64,000 nt of DNA, taken from Kitasatospora atroaurantiaca. GTDB taxonomy: Bacteria > Actinomycetota > Actinomycetes > Streptomycetales > Streptomycetaceae. Below the pieces are notes generated by a model that searched no databases, was not told the origin of the DNA, and saw only the letters and a list, made by a program, of their open reading frames with translations. The stretch's first letter is position 1. Each line of letters begins with the position of its first letter. The position numbers and the translations under genes were made by a program. Shown here piece by piece: positions 50,255 through 59,200 of this stretch. The stretch is from positions 372,001 to 436,000 of the forward strand of contig NZ_VIVR01000001.1 in NCBI RefSeq assembly GCF_007828955.1, given 5' to 3'.

Positions 50255-50587
50255 ATGCACCACAGCCACCCGCCGCTGCCCGCACCGTCGCGTGAGGGCA
50301 CCGTCGTCCTCGAGATCGGCGGCGACCTCGGCGCCCTGGTCATCCACACCGGTCCGGAGCTGGACGGGGTGGAGATCGAGGTGAGCCCCGCCGGGCGGGA
50401 CCACGCCCGTACCCACGCCGCCGTCCGGCCCCGCCACCTCGGCGACCGTACGGTGCACTGCGTGGTGATCTCGCCGCTGCGCTCGGGCGAGTACACCGTC
50501 TGGCGCAACCGCGTCACGGTGGAGACCACCGTGACGGTGCGGCCGGGGCAGGTCGCCGAGCTGCGCATGGGCGCCGAGCGGCTCTGA
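50255..50587 (+). CDS. Conserved hypothetical protein following DUF4331
   Basis: A 110-residue protein with GGAGGAG upstream of the ATG. The sequence TVVLEIGGDLGALVIHTGPE, GVEIEVSPAGRDHARTHAAV and EYTVWRNRVTVETTVTVRPG is all beta-strand-like, resembling a small immunoglobulin-type or carboxypeptidase-regulatory fold. Its place right after DUF4331, separated only by a terminator-like hairpin, suggests a functional companion. No family name is certain. Confidence 0.78.
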   Translation: MHHSHPPLPAPSREGTVVLEIGGDLGALVIHTGPELDGVEIEVSPAGRDHARTHAAVRPRHLGDRTVHCVVISPLRSGEYTVWRNRVTVETTVTVRPGQVAELRMGAERL

Positions 50588-50607
50588 CCGCGGCGCCCGC
50601 CGGTCCG

Positions 50608-52143
50608 TCAGAGGGTCGCGGAACCTTGCGGTGCGCCCTCGGCGCTGCGGGCCCGGGCGGCGGCGGGCGTGACCTTCCAGTCCGGGTGGTTGGGCATGGG
50701 CGGGGTCTTCGTGCCGTAGAGCCAGTCGGTGAGGAAGCCGCCGAGATCCTGGCCCGCCACCGCGGAGGCGGTCCCGATGAAGTCGTGGGTGTCGGCGGTG
50801 CTGTCGCGGTAGCGCTGCAGGAAGGACTGCTCGATCCGGTCGAAGGTGGGGCCGCCGACCTTCTCGCGGAGCGCGTACAGGACCAGGGCGCCGCCGACGT
50901 AGCGCTGGCTGTCGAAGAGATTCGCCGCGTTGGGGGCGGCCACCGGGCCGGAGTCGTGGCGCCACTGGTCGCCCTTGGCGTAGGTGTTCTTCATCCGGGC
51001 CTCGAGCGTGGTGAGGCCTAGGGAGTCGGGCCAGCCGCGGTCGTAGCGGTACATCAGGCCGTAGAGGTCGGCGTGGCCCTCGTTGAGCCAGAGGTCCGCC
51101 CAGGTCTTCGGCGTGACGCTGTCGCCGAACCAGGAGTGGACCAGCTCGTGCATCATGTGCGAGCCGATCGACCGCTCGGGCTGCAGCAGGAAGCCGGGCT
51201 TGTAGAGGGTGAGGGTCTGGGTCTCCAGACCGGTGAAGCCGAACGCCTCCGGGGCGTCCGTGTCGGCGGGCATCAGCCCGTACGTCTCCAGCGGGAAGGC
51301 CCCTAGGCGCTGTTCGATCCAGGAGAGCTGCCCCGGCGTGAGCGCCAGCGCGGGCTCGGTGGCACCGGCCCGCGCCGTCGGGACGACGTCCCGCAGGGGC
51401 AGGCCGCCGGGCCCGGGGCGCTGACGCACCGTGTAGCGGCCGACCGAGACCTGGAGCAGTTCGGTGGCCATCGGGTCGCGGGAGAGGTACGTGCGCGTGG
51501 TCCGCCCGTCGTGCTCCGTGGTGTCGGCGAGGGAGCCGTTGGCGACGCCGAGACGGTCGCTCGGGGCGGTGACGCGGACGGTGAAGCGGGCCTTGTCGCT
51601 GGGATGGTCGTTGCACGGGAAGACCGTGTGGGCGCTGTTCGGCTGCCCCGCCACCGCGAACCCGTCGGCCGTGGGCACCCAGCCGGTGTGAGGCAGCGCG
51701 GCCCGGGGATTCGCCGTGTACTCCACCTGGACGGTCATCGTGGCTCCCGGCGCCACGGGCCGGGCCGGTGTGACGACCAGCTTCTCGTCGTGCAGCGCGA
51801 AGCCGGCCACCCGTCCGTCGACCCGCACCCGGTGAACGTCGAGGCCCAGGGCGTCGAGCTCGAAGCGGGCAAGGTCTTGCCTGGCCTGTGCGGCCATCGT
51901 GGTGACGGCCTCCACCTTCCGGGTGTCGGCGCGGTAGTCGAAGGCGAGGTCGTACTGCAGCGCGTCGTACCCGGTGTTCCCCAGCGCGGGAAACACCGGG
52001 TCTCCCAGGCCGCGCACCGGCGCCTGGGACGAACCGGCCGGGGGAAGCGCGCCCAGGCAGCAGGCCAGCGCCAGGGCGAGGGCACCGATGGGGCCGATCC
52101 GGGTGCTGCCGACCATCGCGATCACCGTTTCCTGAGGCTGCAT
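50608..52143 (-). CDS. Secreted M1-family zinc metallopeptidase
   Basis: A 511-residue aminopeptidase-like enzyme. The N-terminus (IGPIGALALALACCLGALPP) is a signal or lipoprotein-like segment. The M1 zinc site is complete: HELVH at 332-336 and the third ligand Glu355 in TWADLWLNEGHADL, with the exopeptidase-associated GFTGLETQT replacing the canonical GAMEN. The N-terminal beta domain (YDLAFDYRADTRKVEAVTTM, VFPCNDHPSDKARFTVRV) is standard. Because GAMEN is altered (G-L-E-T), aminopeptidase specificity may differ. It acts extracellularly. Monocistronic. Confidence 0.9.
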   Translation of the reverse strand: MQPQETVIAMVGSTRIGPIGALALALACCLGALPPAGSSQAPVRGLGDPVFPALGNTGYDALQYDLAFDYRADTRKVEAVTTMAAQARQDLARFELDALGLDVHRVRVDGRVAGFALHDEKLVVTPARPVAPGATMTVQVEYTANPRAALPHTGWVPTADGFAVAGQPNSAHTVFPCNDHPSDKARFTVRVTAPSDRLGVANGSLADTTEHDGRTTRTYLSRDPMATELLQVSVGRYTVRQRPGPGGLPLRDVVPTARAGATEPALALTPGQLSWIEQRLGAFPLETYGLMPADTDAPEAFGFTGLETQTLTLYKPGFLLQPERSIGSHMMHELVHSWFGDSVTPKTWADLWLNEGHADLYGLMYRYDRGWPDSLGLTTLEARMKNTYAKGDQWRHDSGPVAAPNAANLFDSQRYVGGALVLYALREKVGGPTFDRIEQSFLQRYRDSTADTHDFIGTASAVAGQDLGGFLTDWLYGTKTPPMPNHPDWKVTPAAARARSAEGAPQGSATL

Positions 52144-52329
52144 CAGCTGACAGATCGTAGCCGAACAGAGCGCGGTCGGCCCTGTACGCCACGACCTGCC
52201 GGTGACTAACGGAAGCGGGACCGGAGCCGTCAGAACTCCTGTACGAAATACGGCTCGACGGTCATCCAGCCGTTCCCGGCAGCACCGTTGAGGCGGCCGG
52301 TGCTGCCCTTCGCGAGAAAGCGCCTGCCT

Positions 52330-52542
52330 TCAGCTCGTAGCGGCCAGGATCGGCCTCGTTGCCGCACCGCTTCGCTTCGTGAGCCGTCGCAGCTGGAACG
52401 CCAAGGAGTCGGATCCGAGTTCCATGAGCGGCTGGAGGCTGCTGATCTCGCGAGCTGAGGTCCAGATTCCGTCGGTGGCGGTCTGGAACGGTGTTACCGC
52501 GATGCCGTGCTGGTAGAAATCGACCTGGTCGAGGTACCGCAT
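52330..52542 (-). CDS. 70-residue hypothetical protein
   Basis: ATG 52542 opens MRYLDQVDFYQHGIAVTPFQ, then TATDGIWTSAREISSLQPLM and ELGSDSLAFQLRRLTKRSG. Codon third positions are moderately G/C-rich, and the fold looks like a compact alpha/beta domain. I recognise no family, but the sequence looks like a genuine protein or the N-terminus of a longer one. Confidence 0.5.
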   Translation of the reverse strand: MRYLDQVDFYQHGIAVTPFQTATDGIWTSAREISSLQPLMELGSDSLAFQLRRLTKRSGAATRPILAATS

Positions 52543-52557
52543 GCGACCAGGCGAGGG

Positions 52558-52803
52558 CTACCGCGCTCCGACCGAGCTGATGCCGCATGACGGATCCACC
52601 GAGAACCAGGCGGAGTCGTCCTTGGGCGAGATGATGCCAGCAGCCGAACAGCAGCCCACTGCACGGACCTGGTAAGTGCTCCGCGGCGTAGGCGAGTTCC
52701 CGGCATGGGTCCTCCTGCGACAGGCCGCGAGCGCGCGGCAGCTGCACGCTCGCCCTGGCCAGCCGAGTGAAGCATGGGTATGACACTCCGTAAATACCAC
52801 CAC
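52558..52803 (-). pseudogene. Possible degenerate ORF upstream of the 70-residue protein
   Basis: Coding-like signal shifts between frames: the 5' part reads best in another minus frame (MRYGVAALMRTSGGIYGVSY), while the 3' part is GIISPKDDSAWFSVDPSCGI in this frame with good third-position bias and a TAG stop. A frameshifted remnant is the simplest explanation. It could instead be an unrelated short ORF. Confidence 0.28.
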
Positions 52804-52864
52804 TGGTACGCATCAGGGCCGCGACCCCGTAACGCATTTGACCGTCCGTCACCCCGATGTGAGC

Positions 52865-53581
52865 ATGACCGCCATGACGTATGACGCCACCTACTTTGAC
52901 TCGCCCGAACTCGCCGCCGCACGCCGTCTGCAGCGCGCCGGCCAGTGGGACACAGCCCTCGCTCTGCTCCCGGACGGCCACACGGCTACTGCGCTGCGTG
53001 CCGACATCCTGGTCGACCGGCACATGTGGCGACTCGACCCGGTCGATGACGCCTTGGCCGCGATCGACGCCGTTCGGGGCGCCCAGCCGAAGTTGGCCGT
53101 GTTTCTCACCGCCCAGCTCGAATACTGGCGACGCCTCTTCGGAGGGGTCGGGCCGGCGCTGGGCGGCGATCCCGTCGAGGAGTTCGCCTCCGTCGTCGAT
53201 CACGCGCCACTGGCAGGCTGGGCCGCATTCTGGCGGGCCGTCACCCTGGAGAACCTGCACAAAGACCCGGTCGGCGCCGCCGAGGGCTACGCCCATGCCC
53301 ATCCGCTCGCCCAGGCCGGATCCGATCTGTTGTTGGAGTCCTACGTCGTCCGCCACCAGGGCGCACAGCTCTGCGAGAAGGGCGAGAAGGAACGAGGAGT
53401 AGCCCTGCTTCGACGGTCACTACACCTGCGGGCCGCCTGCGGTGCCCGACCCCACGTCGCCGCCGCGCAGGCAACGCTGGCCGGGTCGCTCGGCTCCGTC
53501 CCGGAGGCGGAAGAGCTCCGCGCGATCGCCGCGTCCGTGGCACACGAGTTGGATCTGACCTGGCTCAAGCCGCAGGTCTGA
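52865..53581 (+). CDS. Tetratricopeptide-like hypothetical protein
   Basis: A 238-residue soluble protein (ATG 52865; ATG 52874 and a TTG 52838 are alternatives). It is almost entirely alpha-helical, with repeated helix pairs: AAARRLQRAGQWDTALALLP, DDALAAIDAVRGAQPKLAVF, DPVGAAEGYAHAHPLAQAGS and RGVALLRRSLHLRAACGARP. This indicates a TPR-type superhelix. No additional domain is present, so it is likely a protein-interaction module of unknown partner. Confidence 0.75.
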   Translation: MTAMTYDATYFDSPELAAARRLQRAGQWDTALALLPDGHTATALRADILVDRHMWRLDPVDDALAAIDAVRGAQPKLAVFLTAQLEYWRRLFGGVGPALGGDPVEEFASVVDHAPLAGWAAFWRAVTLENLHKDPVGAAEGYAHAHPLAQAGSDLLLESYVVRHQGAQLCEKGEKERGVALLRRSLHLRAACGARPHVAAAQATLAGSLGSVPEAEELRAIAASVAHELDLTWLKPQV

Positions 53582-53648
53582 GCCCCTGCTCAGGCCGGCC
53601 GTCAACCTCCAGCGGGTGGGGGCGGGCCGCGCCGCGAACGCCTGGTAC

Positions 53649-53891
53649 TCAGCGCCTTCGAATGAAGTCGATCTGAACCGACGCGAGGAACGGCTGAACG
53701 CTGACACACTCCCAACCGATCGGCTCCACGGCGTTGATGATCAAGTCGATCTCCTTACGGATCATCTTCATGGACACTCTGGCGCGGGTATCGATGTCAA
53801 AGCCGGCGCCGAACGTCACATCGCCTCGGTCAAAAGCGGTTCTGGCGTCCGAAACGAGCTTCTGCATACGCCACGCATGAATCAGCCCCAT
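53649..53891 (-). CDS. 80-residue conserved-looking hypothetical protein
   Basis: ATG 53891 has GGGAGGGG seven bases upstream. The protein reads MGLIHAWRMQKLVSDARTAF, DRGDVTFGAGFDIDTRARVS, MKMIRKEIDLIINAVEPIGW and ECVSVQPFLASVQIDFIRR. The regular alternation suggests an alpha/beta fold. Its A/T content is higher than in neighbours. Length and position match small streptomycete proteins of unknown function; no family is assigned. Confidence 0.62.
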   Translation of the reverse strand: MGLIHAWRMQKLVSDARTAFDRGDVTFGAGFDIDTRARVSMKMIRKEIDLIINAVEPIGWECVSVQPFLASVQIDFIRRR

Positions 53892-54193
53892 GTCGCCCCT
53901 CCCCGAAGTGGCTCGCTCTCGAACGGATCGCAGGCCGGCTCACCGCCGTCGCGCAAGGCGTTCGGACCGTCACGCCAAAGGTAAGTGATGCCGCACCGGC
54001 AAGATAGAGGCCGGCAATCGGCGCCCCCGGGCGCCGCACAGCCTCGCCCGGCGGGACCGATCGCGTGCGACCTGGCGGCACCAGGCACTCGGCCCGGCCC
54101 ACGAGGCGGCCAGGGCAGGTCCGGCGGCCGTGGGGCGCGGTGGAAGACGGGGGAACGGCCGGGCCGATGAGCAGCGTGGCGGAGACGGCGGCA
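53892..54193. other. Gene-free gap
   Basis: About 300 bases downstream of the GH35 gene. Open frames here are G/C-rich shadows without ribosome-binding sites. I see no hairpin strong enough to call a terminator. Confidence 0.4.
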
Positions 54194-55942
54194 CTACTCT
54201 TCGGTGGCCCCGAGGTCGGGGTGGTCGCGCAGTTCGACGGTGTGGGCGGCGGCGGCGTGGAGTTCGAGCACCACGATCTCGTTGCGGCCGGGGTGCAGGA
54301 CAGGGGCGGGGACGTAGAGAGTGCGTTGCGGGCCGCGGGACCAGTACCGGCCGAGCGGGAAGCCGTTGATCCAGGCGCTGCCCTTCGTCCAGCCGTCCAG
54401 CGCCAGGAAGGTGTCGGCCGGACGGTCCACCTCGAAGACTCCGCGATGGAAGGCCGGCCCGACCGGTGCGGCGGTGGTGGCGGTGAAGGGCAGGCCGTCC
54501 AGGCTGTCCAGCGGCAGCGGCCTGCACCTCCAGCCGTTCAGCGCCGCGCCGTTGAGGGTGACCTCGCCGAGCAGACCCTTGCGGTCATGGATGCCGGGGC
54601 CGTAGTTGACCCGGCCCTGGTTCTCGACCAGTACGGTCAGCGTCGCCGATGCCCTGGGCACCGAGAAGGCGATCGCGTGCTCGTGGTTCTCCCGTTCGAG
54701 GACGCCCACGGGCTGCCCGTCCACGAACACCTGGGCGCGGTCCCGCACCGCCGCCACCCGCAGCACGGCCGGGCCCGCCACGGGCAACTCGCTCTCGTAC
54801 TGCACGAACCCGAAGGACTGGCCGAGCTGCTCCATACTCAGTGGCCGTTCGGCCCGCACCGCGCAGCCGAGCAGACCGGCGTGCGCGAACAGGCCTGCAC
54901 TCTCCGCGAGTTCGACCTTACCCAGGTCGAGCTTCGGGACGGCCGACGGAGTCGGCTCGTCCGGCACGGGCGCGTACTTGGCGATCACGTCGCGGAAGGC
55001 CGTGTACTTGGCGGAGGGATCGCCGGACTCGTCGAGCGGGGAGTCGTAGTCGTACGAGGTGACGGTCGGCCGGTAGGTCCCCTTGTCGTTGGCGCCGTTG
55101 GTGAAGCCGAAGTTGGTACCGCCGTGGAACATGTAGAAGTTGACGGAGGCCCCCGCCGCGAGCAGCTCGTCCAGACTCGCGGCGGCGTCGGCAGCGCTGC
55201 GTGAGGCGTGCACACCGCCCCACCGGTCGAACCAGCCGATCCAGAACTCACTGCACATCAGCGGACCGTTCGGCTGGTGCCGCCTCAGCTCGGCGAGACT
55301 CGGCCCGACCCTGCTCCCGAAGTTGGCCGTCCGCAGCACACCGTCCAGCCCGCCGGCGGCGAGATCCGCCGGCTGGTCGGAGGTGAACAGCGGTACGTCC
55401 ACCCCGTGGTGGCGCAGTTGCTCGGCCAGGTGGCCGAGGTACCCGGCGTCCTTGCCGTACGCGCCGTACTCGTTCTCCAGCTGCACCGCGAGCACCGGGC
55501 CGCCGCGTGTGCCGAGGAAGGGCAGCAGGGGCGGCAGCAGTGCCTCGAAGTACCCGTCCACGGCCGCGAGGTAGCGGGGGTCGCTGCTGCGGAGCTCGAT
55601 GTCGTCCTCGGCCAGCAGCCAGGACGGCAGCCCGCCGCCCTCCCACTCCCCGCAGATGTACGGGCCCGGCCGCAGCAGGACGTACAGGCCCTCGGCGGCG
55701 GCGAGTTCGACGAACCGGGGCAGGTCGAGGCCGGCCTCCATCCGGAACTCGCCGCGCCGTGGCTCGTGCAGGTTCCACGGGACGTACGTCTCCACGGTGT
55801 TGAGGCCCATCAGCCGCGCCTTGCGGAGCCGGTCGGCCCACTGCTGCGGGTGGACCCGGAAGTAGTGCAGCCCGCCGGAGATGATCCGGAAGGGGCGGTC
55901 GTCGAGGCGGAATCCGTCGTCGGCGATCTGCAGGACAGGCAT
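54194..55942 (-). CDS. Beta-galactosidase, glycoside hydrolase family 35
   Basis: A 582-residue enzyme from ATG 55942 without a signal peptide, so intracellular. The GH35 TIM barrel shows ISGGLHYFRVHPQQWADRLR, NTVETYVPWNLHEPRRGEF, RPGPYICGEWEGGGLPSWLL, the acid/base Glu158 in VQLENEYGAYG and the nucleophile Glu232 in LMCSEFWIGWFDRWGG, then FYMFHGGTNFGFTNGA. C-terminal jelly-roll domains include TFLALDGWTKGSAWINGFPL. It hydrolyses terminal beta-galactosides brought in by the upstream transporter. The gene follows the binding-protein gene by 44 bases in the same operon. Confidence 0.94.
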   Translation of the reverse strand: MPVLQIADDGFRLDDRPFRIISGGLHYFRVHPQQWADRLRKARLMGLNTVETYVPWNLHEPRRGEFRMEAGLDLPRFVELAAAEGLYVLLRPGPYICGEWEGGGLPSWLLAEDDIELRSSDPRYLAAVDGYFEALLPPLLPFLGTRGGPVLAVQLENEYGAYGKDAGYLGHLAEQLRHHGVDVPLFTSDQPADLAAGGLDGVLRTANFGSRVGPSLAELRRHQPNGPLMCSEFWIGWFDRWGGVHASRSAADAAASLDELLAAGASVNFYMFHGGTNFGFTNGANDKGTYRPTVTSYDYDSPLDESGDPSAKYTAFRDVIAKYAPVPDEPTPSAVPKLDLGKVELAESAGLFAHAGLLGCAVRAERPLSMEQLGQSFGFVQYESELPVAGPAVLRVAAVRDRAQVFVDGQPVGVLERENHEHAIAFSVPRASATLTVLVENQGRVNYGPGIHDRKGLLGEVTLNGAALNGWRCRPLPLDSLDGLPFTATTAAPVGPAFHRGVFEVDRPADTFLALDGWTKGSAWINGFPLGRYWSRGPQRTLYVPAPVLHPGRNEIVVLELHAAAAHTVELRDHPDLGATEE

Positions 55943-55986
55943 CGGTGCGGTGCTCCTAGCGGGCAGAGGGTTGGCGGCCGGCGTGC

Positions 55987-57330
55987 TCAGCCGCCGCTGA
56001 CGGTGAACCCCTGCTGCTTCCCGTAGTCGGTGATCCGGTTCTGCCAGGCGCTGAGGCCGGGCGCGGGATCGCTGCCGGCCCCGATGGGCTGGCCCACGGT
56101 GTCCTTGAAGACCGAGTTGGCGTAGACCTGGAACGGCAGGTACTGCCAGCCGGTGGCGACGTGCGCCGAGGACTCCGCGAAGACCCGGTTGGCCTGCTGG
56201 TCGCCGAGGACCTTCACCGGGCTGTCGAGGAAGGCCTGGTCGTTGAGCAGCGCGCTGGTCGCCGGGAAGAGTCCGTTGTCGGAGAGCGACTTGACGGCGA
56301 CCGGGTCGGAGTTGATCCACTGGGCGAAGGCCACCGCCGCCGCCTTGTTCTTGCTGGTGACCGGCACGACGTTGGCCGAGCCGCCGTTCTCCGCGGTGGT
56401 GGTGCTGCCGGCGTCCCACTGCGGCATCGGGGCGACCCGCCACTGGCCGGCGGTCTGCGGGATGGTGGCGGCGATGCTGCCCGGCGCCCAGGCGCCGGTG
56501 ATCCACATCGCGTACCTGCCGCTGCTCATCCCCTGCCACCACTCGTTGGTCCAGCCGGGCGTCGGCTCGACGAGCTTCTTGCTCAGCAGGCTCGACCACA
56601 GGGAGGACCACTTGGCCGCGCCGGCGTCCGCGAGGTTCACCCCGATCTCGGTCTGGCTCTTGACCTGGAAGGGCCGGCTGCCCGCCTGCCAGAGCAGGCT
56701 GTCGACGCCGCCCGCGTCGCCCGGGTCGAGGGAGGTGATGTAGGCGTTCGGGTCGGCGGCATGGATCTTCTCGGCGTCGGCCGCGAACTCCTGCCAGGTC
56801 TTGGGAGGTTGGAGGCCGAGCTTCTGGAGGATGTCCTGCCGGTAGAACATCACCATCGGGCCGGTGTCCTGCGGGAAGCCGTAGGTCCCGCCGTTGACGG
56901 TGACCTGTGACCACGCCGACTCCGTGAAGGTCGACTTCAGCTTCTGCGCGCCGAAGTCGTCGAGGTTCACCAGCCGCTTGGAGAGCGCGAGTTCGGGGAG
57001 GGCGAAGTACTCGACCTGGGCGACGTCCGGGCCGCCGCTGCCGGACTTCACGGCGGTCTGCAGCTTGGTGTACTCGGCGGCCGACTGGCCCGCGTTGACC
57101 ACGTTGACCTTGACGTTGGGGTACTTCTGCTCGAACAGGTCGACCGTCTTCTGGATGTTGGGCGCCCATGTCCAGTACGTCAGGGTGACGGGCTTGTCGA
57201 GCGCGCCGGCGGTGTCGGTGGAACCTCCGCCACCGCCGGAGCTGCCGCAGGCGGTGAGCGAGAGGGCGAGGGCAGCGGCGGGCAGAGCCAGCAGCAGGCG
57301 TCTGCGCGGGGAGGGCTTCGGGGCGGTCAT
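55987..57330 (-). CDS. Sugar ABC transporter substrate-binding lipoprotein (family 1)
   Basis: A 447-residue extracytoplasmic solute-binding protein. The signal has a basic N-terminus (PKPSPRRRLLLALPAAALAL) and lipobox LTAC. The mature protein shows TLTYWTWAPNIQKTVDLFEQ, KYPNVKVNVVNAGQSAAEYT, GGPDVAQVEYFALPEL, PMVMFYRQDILQKLGL and YAMWITGAWAPGSIAATIPQ, as in CUT1 oligosaccharide-binding proteins. Aromatic residues around WWQGM probably stack on the sugar. It lies between the permease genes and the GH35 gene, so a galacto-oligosaccharide is the likely ligand. Confidence 0.93.
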   Translation of the reverse strand: MTAPKPSPRRRLLLALPAAALALSLTACGSSGGGGGSTDTAGALDKPVTLTYWTWAPNIQKTVDLFEQKYPNVKVNVVNAGQSAAEYTKLQTAVKSGSGGPDVAQVEYFALPELALSKRLVNLDDFGAQKLKSTFTESAWSQVTVNGGTYGFPQDTGPMVMFYRQDILQKLGLQPPKTWQEFAADAEKIHAADPNAYITSLDPGDAGGVDSLLWQAGSRPFQVKSQTEIGVNLADAGAAKWSSLWSSLLSKKLVEPTPGWTNEWWQGMSSGRYAMWITGAWAPGSIAATIPQTAGQWRVAPMPQWDAGSTTTAENGGSANVVPVTSKNKAAAVAFAQWINSDPVAVKSLSDNGLFPATSALLNDQAFLDSPVKVLGDQQANRVFAESSAHVATGWQYLPFQVYANSVFKDTVGQPIGAGSDPAPGLSAWQNRITDYGKQQGFTVSGG

Positions 57331-57382
57331 GGCTGGAGTTCTCCTCTGAAGGGGGTGGGTACGGAGAAGTCGGGTGCGGGCG

Positions 57383-58258
57383 TTACTCCTTGACGCTTCC
57401 GGCCGCCAGGCCGGACTGCCAGAAGCGCTGCAGGAACAGGAAGGCGAGGACGAGGGGGACGATCGCCAGCAGGCTGCCGGTGATCACCAGGGGGTAGAAG
57501 TTGGTGGTTCCCACGCTGCTCGCGCCGGTCGCCAGGCTGTTCCACTGGTTGAGTCCGACGGTGAGCGGGAACCACTGCGGATCGCTCAGCACGATCAGCG
57601 GCAGGAAGTAGTTGTTCCAGGTCGCGACCAGCGAGAAGAGCAGCACGGTCACGAAGCCCGGGGCGAGCAGGCGCAGCGAGATGGTGAAGAAGGTGCGGAG
57701 TTCGCCCGAGCCGTCGATCCGGGCGGCCTCCAGCATCGAGTCGGGCACCGCCCCCAGCGCGTACACCCGCATCAGGTAGAGGCCGAACGGGCTGGCGAGT
57801 GACGGGATCAGGACCGCCCAGGGGCTGTCGACCAGGCCGACCTTGCTGAACAGCAGGTACGTCGGGACGGCCAGCGCGGTGCCGGGGATGGTGACGGCGC
57901 CGAGGACCACCGCGAAGATCAGCCTGCGGCCGCGGAACTCGTACTTGGCGAGGGCGTAGCCGCCGGCCGTGGAGATGACGGCCGCGCCGCCGGCGCCGAG
58001 CACGGAGTAGAGCACGGTGTTGCCGAACCAGCGGAGGTAGATGCCGCCGTCGTAGGTGACGACGTCGTGGACGTTCTGGAAGAGGTGGAAGCCGTGGCCG
58101 AACCAGAGCCCGAAGCTGTCGAAGAGCGAGGCACTGTCCTTGGTACTGCTCATCACCAGCCACAGCAGCGGGAGCAGGGTGTAGACCAGCATCAGCAGCA
58201 TCACCCCGGTGAGCGCCGTACTGCCGGCGGGGCGCCGTCGGCGCGCGCGGGCGGTCAC
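57383..58258 (-). CDS. Sugar ABC transporter permease, MalG type
   Basis: A 291-residue CUT1 permease from GTG 58258, overlapping the upstream permease by GTGA. Six helices are visible (ALTGVMLLMLVYTLLPLLWL, FAVVLGAVTIPGTALAVPTY, PLVITGSLLAIVPLVLAFLF among them). The ATPase-contacting EAA loop reads MLEAARIDGSGELRTFFTIS. Forms the transmembrane channel with the MalF-type partner. Confidence 0.93.
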   Translation of the reverse strand: MTARARRRRPAGSTALTGVMLLMLVYTLLPLLWLVMSSTKDSASLFDSFGLWFGHGFHLFQNVHDVVTYDGGIYLRWFGNTVLYSVLGAGGAAVISTAGGYALAKYEFRGRRLIFAVVLGAVTIPGTALAVPTYLLFSKVGLVDSPWAVLIPSLASPFGLYLMRVYALGAVPDSMLEAARIDGSGELRTFFTISLRLLAPGFVTVLLFSLVATWNNYFLPLIVLSDPQWFPLTVGLNQWNSLATGASSVGTTNFYPLVITGSLLAIVPLVLAFLFLQRFWQSGLAAGSVKE

Positions 58259-59145
58259 AGGACCTGCTCCTTCCGGGCCGTCCGGAGCTGGACGGTGTAG
58301 GCGACCACAGCGGTCACCGCGCCGAGCACCACGGCCACGGCGGCCGAGTAGTTGAACTGCTGGCCGTTGAAGGCGAGGTTGTAGGCGTACATGTTGGGCG
58401 TGTAGCTGGTGGTGATCACGTTGGGGGCCAGTGCCTGGAGGATGTTGGGCTCGTTGAAGAGCTGGAAGCTGCCGATGATGGAGAAGACCGTGGCCAGCAG
58501 CAGGGCCTGCCGGAGTGCGGGGATCTTGATGCTCCAGGCCTTGCGGAACTCGCCCGCGCCGTCCACCGAGGCCGCCTCGTACAGTTCCTCGGGGATCGCC
58601 CGCAGAGCCGCGTAGAGGATGAGCATGTTGTAGCCGACGTACTCCCAGGTGGCGATGTTGCCGATGGAGGCGAGCATCCAGGACTTGCCGAGCAGGTCGG
58701 GCATCGCCAGGCCGAGTGCGTCGCCGACCTGGTGGACCAGGCCGAACTGACGCCCGTACAGGTAGCCCCACATCAGCGAAGCGACCACGGCGGGGACGGC
58801 GTACGGGATGAAGATGCCGATCCGGAACAGGCCTGCCCTGATCAGCCGGCCGCTGTCCACGGCCAGGGCCGCGAGCAGGGCGAGGCCGAGCATGACCGGC
58901 ACCTGAACGGCCAGGAACAGTGCCACCCGGAGCAGGCCCGCCTGGAAGAGGTGGTCGGTGAAGGCCCGCCGGTAGTTGTCGAGGCCGACGAAGACGGTGC
59001 CGCCGATCAACCGGTCCTGGAAGAAGCTCTGGTGGAGCGCGTACAGCAGGGGCGCGACGATGGCCGCCAGGAAGACCAGCAGGAACGGTGCGAGGAAGAC
59101 GTACCCGTACCTGGACGGGCGTGCGGTGGGGGGCGGCTTGCTCAC
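58255..59145 (-). CDS. Sugar ABC transporter permease, MalF type
   Basis: A 296-residue CUT1 permease from GTG 59145; the frame extends to 59979 but antisense to the LacI gene. It has six helices (YVFLAPFLLVFLAAIVAPLL first) and the EAA loop ELYEAASVDGAGEFRKAWSI. It is the first gene of the operon and starts about 190 bases from the divergent LacI operator at 59332-59349. No ATPase gene accompanies it, so it presumably uses a shared MsiK-like multitasking ATPase, as known for other Streptomyces CUT1 systems. Confidence 0.93.
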   Translation of the reverse strand: MSKPPPTARPSRYGYVFLAPFLLVFLAAIVAPLLYALHQSFFQDRLIGGTVFVGLDNYRRAFTDHLFQAGLLRVALFLAVQVPVMLGLALLAALAVDSGRLIRAGLFRIGIFIPYAVPAVVASLMWGYLYGRQFGLVHQVGDALGLAMPDLLGKSWMLASIGNIATWEYVGYNMLILYAALRAIPEELYEAASVDGAGEFRKAWSIKIPALRQALLLATVFSIIGSFQLFNEPNILQALAPNVITTSYTPNMYAYNLAFNGQQFNYSAAVAVVLGAVTAVVAYTVQLRTARKEQVL

Positions 59146-59173
59146 GGCTCGGTCCTGTCCATTCCGGCGGAAC

Positions 59174-59200
59174 GATGTTTGCGTGGTGATGTTTGCGCGG
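59174..59200 (-). promoter_or_regulatory. Direct repeats with the LacI half-site, next to the permease start
   Basis: GATGTTTGCGTGG (59174-59186) and GATGTTTGCGCGG (59188-59200) are 12/13 identical and repeat the TGTTTGCG half-site of the palindrome at 59332-59349. They are 29-55 bases upstream of the permease start and could be auxiliary repressor sites. Confidence 0.55.

Noticed and set aside
47702-52192. 1,496-codon minus-strand open frame across five genes
   Set aside because: It lies antisense to the DUF4331, Tat-protein and hydrolase genes and in another frame over the M1 peptidase gene. Length alone results from high GC.
54194-57169. 991-codon frame spanning GH35 and the binding protein
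   Set aside because: Only the part from 55942 is GH35; upstream residues are an out-of-frame reading of the binding-protein gene.
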